Part shown: positions 1 through 5,073 of the stretch, one piece after another
Numbering within the stretch: position 1 is the first letter of the stretch
Layout: the number at the start of each line of letters is the position of its first letter
Assembly: GCA_020024395.1 (NCBI GenBank)
Contig: JAHHTV010000120.1
Coordinates: 1-5,073 of the forward strand
Direction: 5' to 3'
Length of the DNA stretch: 5,073 nucleotides
From: Anaerotignum sp.
GTDB taxonomy: Bacteria > Bacillota > Clostridia > Lachnospirales > Anaerotignaceae
Made by a program: the position numbers and the translations under genes
The notes under the pieces: model-generated
Seen by the model: the letters and a program-made list of their open reading frames with translations, nothing else
What the model was told of the DNA's origin: nothing
Database searches by the model: none

Positions 1-10
1 GCGAATAAAC

Positions 11-1645
11 ATGAAAGTTTTAATTTTAGGTGGCGTTGCAGCAGGTACAAAGGTAGCAGCAAAATTAAAGAGAATGCAATTTGACAGTGATGTAACCATT
101 TTGACAAAAGATGCAGATATTTCTTATGCAGGCTGTGGTTTACCTTATTATGTAGGAGATATCATTCAAGATAGAGATAAAATTATTGTAAACACACCAG
201 AAAAATTTGCAGCATTGACAGGTGCGACTGTTTTGACAGGCAAAGAAGCTGTTGGTTTAGATGCAAAAGCAAAACAAGTAACTGTAAAAGATTTGGCAGA
301 AGGTACAGAGTCCGTCCTTTCCTATGATGCTTGTGTCATTGCAACAGGTGCATCTTCTATCGTACCTCCTATGAAAGGGATAGATTTGGAAGGCGTATTT
401 ACCATGCGTACACCAAATAATGCAGATGCATTGAAACAATATATCAAAACACACCAAGTAAAAAAAGCAGTTATTGCAGGTGGTGGATTTATCGGTTTGG
501 AAATTGCAGAAAACCTAAAAGAAGAAGGAATAGATGTAACAGTGATTGATATGGCACCACAGATTATGCCAGGTTTTGATAAGGAGTTATCCATTTATGC
601 ACAGAAACATCTGGAAAAAGTTGGTATTCCTGTATTGACTGCAACAAAAATGGAAGAAATTACAGGAGATAGCCATGCAACAGGCGTAAAAACAGATAAA
701 GGGCTTTTGGAAGCAGATGTTGTGGTATTGTCATTGGGCATTCGTCCAAACACAGCATTTTTGAAAGATACAGGATTGGAATTTGCGAAAAATGGGGCAA
801 TATTGGTAGACCGTTCTATGCGTACTGCATTGCCTGATGTATATGCCGCAGGGGACTGTGCAGTGGTATCCAATTTCCAAACAGGTGAGCAGGCATGGGC
901 ACCTATGGGTTCTTCCGCAAATATGGAAGGTCGTCTTTTGGCAGAAGTTCTTTCTGGTGCAGAAAAAGAATTTCATGGCGTATTGCGTACCGCAGTTGTA
1001 AAAATGCCTGGGCTGAATGCAGCAAGAACAGGTTTGAACGAAATTGCAGCAAAAGAAGCAGGATATGATGTAGAAACAGTTGTGGCAGTCAATGATGATA
1101 AAGCACATTATTATCCAGGTGCGGATAACTTTATTACAAAACTAATTGCGGATAAAAAGACACATAAGCTGTTGGGTATACAAGTGTTAGGGCCTGGTGC
1201 TGTAGATAAAATGGTGGATATTGGTGTGACTGCCATTACATTGGGTGCAACATTAGAACAGTTGGAAAACATGGATCTTGCTTATGCACCACCTTTCTCT
1301 ACCGCAATTCATCCTTTTGTTGCCGTAGTTAACATTATGTTAAACAAACTGGAAGGACGTTTTGATACAATGACACCTGCGGAATATATGGAAAACAAAG
1401 GGGAAGGATATCGCATCATTGATGTTTCTCCTCAACCAGCATTGCCAAATGTTATGTATGTAGATGTGGCAAAAGTAAACGGCCCATTAGAAGGTGTGTC
1501 AAAAGATGAAAACATATTGCTCATTTGTGCAAAAGGGAAAAGAAGCTATTTGTTGCAACAAAGATTGAAACATTTTGGATATACAAATACAAAAGTTTTG
1601 GAAGGGGCATTGTGGATAAACGATGCACCAACAAAAGGCAAATAA
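11..1645 (+). CDS. CoA-disulfide / persulfide reductase with C-terminal rhodanese domain (FAD, NAD(P)H dependent)
   Basis: A 544-residue cytoplasmic flavoenzyme of the pyridine nucleotide-disulfide oxidoreductase family. Such enzymes use NAD(P)H to reduce CoA disulfide, CoA persulfide or polysulfide. Visible parts: N-terminal FAD Rossmann motif GGVAAG (7-12); single redox cysteine C42 in SYAGCGLPYY, the position used by CoA-disulfide reductases; ATG motif (111-113); NAD(P)H-binding GGGFIGLE (157-164); second FAD motif VYAAGDCA (277-284); dimerisation domain from about 325 to 450 with Y368 (HYYPG) and Y425 (AYAPPFS), matching the tyrosines near the active site in the staphylococcal enzyme. A rhodanese domain follows (about 455-540), with loop CAKGKRS placing a catalytic cysteine at 506, so this domain looks active. 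The length fits the reductase-rhodanese fusion class. The start is set by the glycine motif following directly; upstream sequence is too short to show a ribosome binding site. The gene converges on pflB. Family is certain; the preferred substrate (CoA disulfide, CoA persulfide, polysulfide, or NADH oxidase activity) cannot be told from sequence. Confidence 0.9.
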   Translation: MKVLILGGVAAGTKVAAKLKRMQFDSDVTILTKDADISYAGCGLPYYVGDIIQDRDKIIVNTPEKFAALTGATVLTGKEAVGLDAKAKQVTVKDLAEGTESVLSYDACVIATGASSIVPPMKGIDLEGVFTMRTPNNADALKQYIKTHQVKKAVIAGGGFIGLEIAENLKEEGIDVTVIDMAPQIMPGFDKELSIYAQKHLEKVGIPVLTATKMEEITGDSHATGVKTDKGLLEADVVVLSLGIRPNTAFLKDTGLEFAKNGAILVDRSMRTALPDVYAAGDCAVVSNFQTGEQAWAPMGSSANMEGRLLAEVLSGAEKEFHGVLRTAVVKMPGLNAARTGLNEIAAKEAGYDVETVVAVNDDKAHYYPGADNFITKLIADKKTHKLLGIQVLGPGAVDKMVDIGVTAITLGATLEQLENMDLAYAPPFSTAIHPFVAVVNIMLNKLEGRFDTMTPAEYMENKGEGYRIIDVSPQPALPNVMYVDVAKVNGPLEGVSKDENILLICAKGKRSYLLQQRLKHFGYTNTKVLEGALWINDAPTKGK

Positions 1646-1664
1646 ATCCGTTCTCTATATAATC

Positions 1665-1712
1665 ATAAAACAATGAGGTGAAGTCCTTTGAGGCTTTGCC
1701 TCATTGTTTTAT
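1665..1712 (+). terminator. Intrinsic terminator of the reductase gene, probably bidirectional
   Basis: A perfect 14-bp inverted repeat (1665-1678 with 1699-1712, arm ATAAAACAATGAGG) encloses a 20-nt loop and begins 20 nt after the reductase stop codon. The A-run of the left arm and T-run of the right arm are part of the stem, so a U-tract follows the GC-containing core on either strand. The loop can itself form short pairs (1682-1685 with 1692-1695), or a competing 6-bp hairpin (1689-1694 with 1698-1703). Confidence 0.8.
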
Positions 1713-1725
1713 AAAAAGTATCATA

Positions 1726-1763
1726 AAAAAGCTGATATACAATGACTTGCATATCAGCTTTTT
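1726..1763 (-). terminator. Intrinsic terminator of the pflA-pflB operon, probably bidirectional
   Basis: A perfect 13-bp inverted repeat (1726-1738 with 1751-1763, arm AAAAAGCTGATAT) has a 12-nt loop and lies 19 nt beyond the pflB stop codon. On the minus strand the AT/GC stem runs into TTTTTT, the classic intrinsic terminator layout. On the plus strand it also ends in TTTTT, so it can stop read-through from the reductase gene as well. Confidence 0.85.
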
Positions 1764-1782
1764 CTATGTTTTATGTCAGCTT

Positions 1783-4026
1783 TTACATTGCTTCATGGAA
1801 TGTACGATGAATGACTTCTAACTGTTGTTCACGGCTCAAACGGCTGAAATTCACGGCATAGCCAGAAACACGAATGGTCAATGTTGGATATTGTTCAGGA
1901 TGTTCTAAAGCATCCATCAAAAGCGCACGATTTAATACATTGACATTCAAATGATGTGCCCCTTGTATGAAATATCCGTCTAAAATAGCGGTCAAATTAT
2001 GTTTACGCTCTGTTTCTGTTTTGCCAAGTGCATTGGGTACAATAGAGAATGTATTGGAAACACCATCTTGACATATAGAACGATAAGGGATTTTGGCAAC
2101 AGAATTTAAGGAAGCCAAAGCACCATTTTTATCTCTGCCATGCATTGGATTTGCACCAGGTGCAAAAGCTTCACCATCTTTGCGACCATCTGGTGTAGAA
2201 CCTGTTTTTTTGCCATACATTACATTGCTGGTAATGGTCAATGCAGACAGTGTATGAATACCATTGCGGTAAAGTGGATGTTTTTTCAATTCTGCGGAGA
2301 AATAAGAAGCAACTTCCACTGCAATATCATCTACACGGTCATCATCGTTACCATATTTTGGGAAATCTCCTTCGATTTCAAAATCAATCGCAATGCCTTG
2401 TTCGTTTCGGATAGGGCGTACTTTTGCAAATTTGATTGCAGAAAGAGAGTCGGCAACAATAGAAATACCAGCTACACCAAAAGCTGCCAAGCGTTCTACG
2501 ATTGTGTCATGCAATGCCATCTGACTGCTTTCATAAGCATATTTGTCATGCATATAATGAATGATGTTGATGGTATCTACATAAAGTTCAGCAACATAGG
2601 ACAACACTTTTTTATAGTTTTGCAACACTTTTGTATAATCTAATACAGCGTCTTGGTCTTTTTCAATGTTAGGAACAACCTGTATGCCCTTTTTTTCATC
2701 AATTCCGCCATTGATGGCATAAAGCAGGCTTTTGGCAAGGTTTGCACGTGCGCCAAAGAATTGCATTTGCTTCCCAACACCCATGGCAGATACACAGCAA
2801 GCAATGGCATAGTCATCGCCATATACAGGACGCATCAAATCATCATTTTCATACTGTATGGAGTCTGTTTGAATACTCATTTCAGAGCAGTAGTGTTTGA
2901 AGTTTTCGGGCAGGTTGTTGCTCCACAAAACAGTCAAATTGGGTTCTGGTGCAGTGCCTAAATTTGTGAGTGTATGCAGATAACGGAATGAATTTTTTGT
3001 TACCTGTGTACGACCATCAATACCCATACCACCAATGGCTTCTGTTACCCATGTAGGGTCGCCGCCAAAAAGTTCATTGTATTCTGGTGTACGCAAATGA
3101 CGTACCAGACGCAGTTTGATAACAAATTGGTCAATGAGTTCTTGTGCACCTTGTTCATCTAATACACCGTTATCCAAATCTCTTTGAATGTAAATATCCA
3201 AGAAAGTAGCGGTACGACCCAAAGAAGTAGCAGCACCATTATTTTCTTTGATACCAGCCAAATATGCCATGTAAAGATTTTGTACGGCTTCTCTGGCATT
3301 TTCAGCGGGTTTTGAAATGTCACAGCCATATTGTGCAGCCATTTGTGTCATTTCCTTGAGTGCTTTGATTTGCATTTGCACTTCTTCTCTCAAGCGAATG
3401 CGTTCATCATTCATAGGCCCATCTAACATTTCCAAATCTTGTTTCTTTTGTTCAATCAAAAAGTCAGTACCATATAAAGGAACACGACGATAGTCACCAA
3501 TGATACGACCTCTACCATAAGCATCAGGTAAACCAGTTAACAGACCTGCATTTCTTGCAATGCGAGTGCGTTCTGGGTAGGCATCAAAAACACCTTCATT
3601 ATGTGTTTTGCGATAACGATGGAAGTTTTCTGCAACTTCAGGGTTTAATTGATAGCCAAATTGTTCTAATGCAGAAGTAGCCATTTTCATACCACCATAA
3701 AGGTTTACAATCCGTTTGAGTGGTGCATCTGTCTGCAAGCCGACAATGACTTCATTTTCTTTATCAATATAACCAGGTGCAAAATTATTGATACCAGATA
3801 CAATGTTTGTTTCTACATCAATGATGCCTTTTTTTATTTCTTCAATGATAAGTGCTTCTGTTTTTTCCCAAACTTTTTTTGTTTTGGGAGATATAGGTGC
3901 CAGAAAAGAGCTGTCACCTTCATAAGGTGTATAGTTTTTTTGTATAAAATTACGTACATTTACTAAGTGGCGCCATTCGCCAGAGTGAAAACCATTCCAA
4001 GCGGTGCAATTTACATCAATACTCAT
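1783..4026 (-). CDS. pflB: Pyruvate formate-lyase (formate C-acetyltransferase), glycyl radical enzyme
   Basis: Converts pyruvate and CoA to acetyl-CoA and formate in anaerobic mixed-acid metabolism; cytoplasmic, oxygen-sensitive when activated. With the start chosen here it has 747 residues, near the usual 740-760. Visible: N-terminal [19 protein letters not shown], shared almost exactly with the E. coli enzyme; [17 protein letters not shown] (about 165-181) of the substrate pocket; the adjacent catalytic cysteines 410-411 in ACCVSAM; R427 in [10 protein letters not shown]; and the radical glycine G722 in RVSGYAV, 25 residues from the C-terminus. The paired cysteines and RVSGYAV separate it from glycerol dehydratase, choline lyase and other glycyl radical enzymes. 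The stretch before HLNVNV is shorter than in E. coli ([14 protein letters not shown]), which I recall as typical of clostridial forms. ATG at 4026 is preferred because AGAAAGGA sits 9 nt upstream. An in-frame TTG at 4074 lies inside pflA and has no such site. It is second in the operon, 20 nt after pflA. Confidence 0.97.
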   Translation of the reverse strand: MSIDVNCTAWNGFHSGEWRHLVNVRNFIQKNYTPYEGDSSFLAPISPKTKKVWEKTEALIIEEIKKGIIDVETNIVSGINNFAPGYIDKENEVIVGLQTDAPLKRIVNLYGGMKMATSALEQFGYQLNPEVAENFHRYRKTHNEGVFDAYPERTRIARNAGLLTGLPDAYGRGRIIGDYRRVPLYGTDFLIEQKKQDLEMLDGPMNDERIRLREEVQMQIKALKEMTQMAAQYGCDISKPAENAREAVQNLYMAYLAGIKENNGAATSLGRTATFLDIYIQRDLDNGVLDEQGAQELIDQFVIKLRLVRHLRTPEYNELFGGDPTWVTEAIGGMGIDGRTQVTKNSFRYLHTLTNLGTAPEPNLTVLWSNNLPENFKHYCSEMSIQTDSIQYENDDLMRPVYGDDYAIACCVSAMGVGKQMQFFGARANLAKSLLYAINGGIDEKKGIQVVPNIEKDQDAVLDYTKVLQNYKKVLSYVAELYVDTINIIHYMHDKYAYESSQMALHDTIVERLAAFGVAGISIVADSLSAIKFAKVRPIRNEQGIAIDFEIEGDFPKYGNDDDRVDDIAVEVASYFSAELKKHPLYRNGIHTLSALTITSNVMYGKKTGSTPDGRKDGEAFAPGANPMHGRDKNGALASLNSVAKIPYRSICQDGVSNTFSIVPNALGKTETERKHNLTAILDGYFIQGAHHLNVNVLNRALLMDALEHPEQYPTLTIRVSGYAVNFSRLSREQQLEVIHRTFHEAM

Positions 4027-4035
4027 AATATAATA

Positions 4036-4043
4036 TCCTTTCT
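4036..4043 (-). promoter_or_regulatory. Ribosome binding site of pflB
   Basis: Minus-strand AGAAAGGA sits 9 nt before the ATG at 4026, inside the 20-nt pflA-pflB gap. It decides the pflB start against the upstream in-frame TTG and implies that pflB is translated independently of pflA on the shared mRNA. Confidence 0.75.
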
Positions 4044-4046
4044 GTT

Positions 4047-4784
4047 TTAACACGATATGACTGGTTGTGTACAATTACGATTTAGTCTTTCATTCCATGC
4101 ATCTAAGGTATGACTGTCCATAGCAGGAATACCTTCCAGTGGATAGGGAATATCCAAAGCTGTATATTTGTGTATGCCCATTGTGTGATAGGGTAACAGG
4201 TCTATACGTTGTATATTGCGTATGGTACGCAGATATTCCTCCAAACCAGCAAGGTGTTCCTCACCATCTGTCAAACCAGGTACAACAACATGACGAATCC
4301 ACATAGGAACATCCATGTGTACCGCAGTATCTAAGAATTGTAAGAATGCATCTGGTGAATGACCAGTTACTTTTTGATAGCCTTCAGCAGTATAATGCTT
4401 AATATCCATCAAAATCAAATCCGTATTTTTTAAAATATTTTCATAATCTCCAAGACCACAGCCTGCGGTATCCAAACAAGTATGGATACCTGCTTTTTTG
4501 CATAAAGCAAGTGCTTCTTGTAAAAATTGAGGTTGCAATAGCGGTTCTCCACCAGAAAACGTAACACCACCATGATTGCCATAATAGTTACGAAAGCGAG
4601 ATAGCTTTTGCAGTAATGCTTCGGGGGAAAGTTCTATTGCATTTGGATTTTGTTTAGACCATGTGTCTGGATTATGGCAGTATTGGCAACGTAGGTGACA
4701 TCCTTGCAGGAATACAACCGTACGAATGCCAGGACCATCTACCAATCCCATAGACTCTATGGAATGAATGTGTCCTTTTGTCAT
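4047..4784 (-). CDS. pflA: Pyruvate formate-lyase activating enzyme (radical SAM)
   Basis: Cytoplasmic radical SAM enzyme that abstracts hydrogen from the C-terminal glycine of pyruvate formate-lyase, generating the active glycyl radical, with S-adenosylmethionine and a [4Fe-4S] cluster. It has 245 residues, about the length of E. coli PflA (246). Visible: N-terminal [17 protein letters not shown] (13-29); the cluster motif CxxxCxxC with C29, C33 and C36 (CHLRCQYC); the SAM-binding SGGEPL (77-82); the DxK motif MDIKH (126-130); and [10 protein letters not shown] (164-173). There is no extra ferredoxin-like cluster domain between the cluster motif and the GGE motif, which separates it from activases of many other glycyl radical enzymes and fits a dedicated PFL activase. 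The start ATG follows AAGGAGG by 11 nt. It is the first gene of the operon, immediately upstream of its substrate pflB, so both sit behind one riboswitch leader. The reductant (flavodoxin or ferredoxin) is not encoded in the window. Confidence 0.96.
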   Translation of the reverse strand: MTKGHIHSIESMGLVDGPGIRTVVFLQGCHLRCQYCHNPDTWSKQNPNAIELSPEALLQKLSRFRNYYGNHGGVTFSGGEPLLQPQFLQEALALCKKAGIHTCLDTAGCGLGDYENILKNTDLILMDIKHYTAEGYQKVTGHSPDAFLQFLDTAVHMDVPMWIRHVVVPGLTDGEEHLAGLEEYLRTIRNIQRIDLLPYHTMGIHKYTALDIPYPLEGIPAMDSHTLDAWNERLNRNCTQPVISC

Positions 4785-4795
4785 GCGAAAATAAA

Positions 4796-4802
4796 CCTCC
4801 TT
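4796..4802 (-). promoter_or_regulatory. Ribosome binding site of pflA
   Basis: Minus-strand AAGGAGG, a full Shine-Dalgarno match, lies 11 nt before the pflA ATG. It falls just after the T-run of the leader terminator and outside its hairpin, so the leader is built to control transcription rather than to hide this site. Confidence 0.85.
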
Positions 4803-4807
4803 ATGAG

Positions 4808-4855
4808 AAAAAGAAAAGCCGACAATCTGAGCTTTTCTTGCCCAGACGGTCGGCT
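4808..4855 (-). terminator. Riboswitch-controlled intrinsic terminator in the pflA leader
   Basis: On the minus strand AGCCGAC (4855-4849) pairs perfectly with GTCGGCT (4823-4817). The stem continues after a 2x2 internal loop with TCTG (4846-4843) and CAGA (4829-4826), closing a 13-nt loop. It runs directly into TTTTCTTTTT (4817-4808), so it is an intrinsic terminator ahead of pflA. Its 5' arm contains the P3 strand GCC (4854-4852) and its inner part uses pseudoknot bases (4849, 4846-4845) of the ZTP aptamer. The two folds are therefore mutually exclusive and ligand binding should prevent termination. Confidence 0.88.
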
Positions 4856-4910
4856 AAAAATATCATACTCCATGTGGTGTTCTCCACATTATCCGTCAGT
4901 CATATGATAC
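4840..4910 (-). promoter_or_regulatory. ZTP/ZMP riboswitch aptamer (pfl motif) controlling pflA-pflB
   Basis: Senses the purine intermediates ZMP and ZTP, which build up when 10-formyl-tetrahydrofolate is limiting. Read on the minus strand: P1 TATCATA (4909-4903) pairs with TATGATA (4867-4861). After the conserved TGACTGACGG region comes P2, ATGTGG (4889-4884) with CCACAT (4877-4872), around a 6-nt loop, then the conserved GGAG (4871-4868). A 5-nt T linker leads to the 3' domain GCCGACCGTCTGGGC, where GCC (4854-4852) pairs with GGC (4842-4840) as P3. The pseudoknot is GACGG (4897-4893) with CCGTC (4849-4845). From my knowledge of the class, the consensus is CUGGCGG paired with CCGCCUGGGC. Here one G-C pair is replaced by A-T on both sides, a compensatory change. 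The class is named for its frequent place before pfl genes, as here. A terminator sharing the P3 bases follows, so an ON switch is expected. Confidence 0.95.
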
Positions 4911-4944
4911 ATTATATATAACATATGGCTATATTATTTGTCAA
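4911..4944 (-). promoter_or_regulatory. Probable sigma-A promoter of pflA-pflB
   Basis: On the minus strand a perfect -35 TTGACA (4944-4939) stands 18 nt before TATATA (4920-4915), which is preceded by TG one base upstream as an extended -10 (TGTTATATA). An overlapping perfect TATAAT (4916-4911) would need a 22-nt spacer and would start transcription inside P1 of the aptamer, so the first choice fits better. Transcription would then begin at about 4910-4908, at or next to the first base of P1. The exact -10 is uncertain because the stretch is nearly all A and T. Confidence 0.6.
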
Positions 4945-4959
4945 TAGTAATATTGCAAA
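4937..4959 (-). promoter_or_regulatory. Imperfect palindrome over the -35 element, possible operator
   Basis: Minus-strand TTTGCAATA (4959-4951), spacer TTAC, then TATTGACAAA (4946-4937). The arms are inverted copies except for one extra base in the right arm. The right arm contains the whole -35 TTGACA, so a bound protein would block the promoter. It does not fit the 18-nt Rex box that I know, and the regulator, if any, is unknown. Confidence 0.3.
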
Positions 4960-5073
4960 ATGTAAATAAAAGTATAATACTAGGAAATGATGATTGTGTA
5001 AATGCCAACAAAATCGGCAATTTTTATAAATATGAAAGATATGATTGTCATATGATAAAAAGCATTTTATAAT
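4960..5073. other. AT-rich upstream intergenic region without a gene
   Basis: No open reading frame of note on either strand. It holds a weak additional promoter-like pair on the minus strand (ATGACA 5051-5046, 17 nt, TATAAA 5028-5023), a short TGCC/GGCA inverted repeat (5003-5006 with 5016-5019), and an 11-nt copy of a riboswitch-overlapping sequence (5047-5057). Each of these is weak alone in such AT-rich DNA. The gene beyond the window edge is not visible. Confidence 0.5.

Noticed and set aside
257..1108. Several minus-strand open frames of 66-125 codons inside the reductase gene
   Set aside because: They are antisense shadows of a well-supported gene, with cysteine- and phenylalanine-rich unlikely peptides and no family resemblance.
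2140..2961. Plus-strand open frames of 102 and 167 codons inside pflB
   Set aside because: Antisense shadows of a highly conserved gene; their composition is atypical of real proteins.
1783..4074. A longer pflB reading frame beginning at an in-frame TTG at 4074 (16 extra residues)
   Set aside because: The extension overlaps the end of pflA, has no ribosome binding site, uses TTG, and its residues do not resemble PFL N-termini. ATG at 4026 has AGAAAGGA at 9 nt.
4695..4907. A 70-codon + strand open frame across the pflA leader
   Set aside because: It runs antisense through the pflA N-terminus, the terminator and most of the riboswitch. Its peptide looks random, and it is explained by those features.
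4840..4910. Purine, tetrahydrofolate or SAM riboswitch as alternatives
   Set aside because: The core ACTGACGG, GGAG and CCGTCTGGGC with a long-range pseudoknot is specific to the ZTP class. The signature cores of the other classes are absent.
4911..4960. A Rex (NADH-sensing) operator upstream of pflA
   Set aside because: I looked for the TTGTTAA-N4-TTAACAA type of site and saw none. The palindrome there has a different spacing, so it is reported only as an unnamed candidate.
1..5073. A previously undescribed defence, mobile or secretion system
   Set aside because: All coding space is taken by three well-known enzyme families. No repeats, transposase, integrase or unknown genes are present. 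The only unusual regulation belongs to a known riboswitch class.

Overview
The window reads as chromosomal DNA from a low-GC, anaerobic Firmicute, most likely a member of Clostridia. The evidence is the AT-rich codon use, the strong AAGGAGG ribosome binding site, a clostridial-looking pyruvate formate-lyase and a ZTP riboswitch in front of it. I cannot place it to genus. I see no mobile element, CRISPR array, tRNA or rRNA.

Layout: (1) 11-1645, + strand: a complete FAD/NADH-dependent CoA-disulfide (persulfide) reductase with a C-terminal rhodanese domain. Its promoter and ribosome binding site lie outside the window. (2) 1646-1782: a short convergent gap with two perfect hairpins, one about 20 nt from each flanking stop codon. 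(3) 4784-1783, - strand: a two-gene operon with pflA (pyruvate formate-lyase activating enzyme) first and pflB (pyruvate formate-lyase) second, 20 nt apart. (4) 4785-5073, - strand control region of pflA-pflB: a promoter area, then a compact ZTP/ZMP riboswitch (pfl motif), then an intrinsic terminator that shares bases with the aptamer, then the pflA ribosome binding site.

How it works together: PflA is a radical SAM enzyme that puts the glycyl radical on PflB. PflB converts pyruvate and CoA to acetyl-CoA and formate, and formate is the one-carbon source for 10-formyl-tetrahydrofolate. ZMP/ZTP accumulate when 10-formyl-tetrahydrofolate is short and purine synthesis stalls. The leader is therefore expected to act as an ON switch, with ligand-bound aptamer blocking the terminator and raising formate production. 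The convergent reductase deals with CoA disulfide or persulfide sulfur and is a separate transcription unit. A link to pyruvate formate-lyase through CoA thiol status is only inference.

I found no previously undescribed system. The strongest signal is the riboswitch, which belongs to a known class. Points worth a second look are its covarying pseudoknot, its 5-nt linker, its position almost at the transcription start, the activase-first gene order, and an imperfect palindrome over the -35 element.
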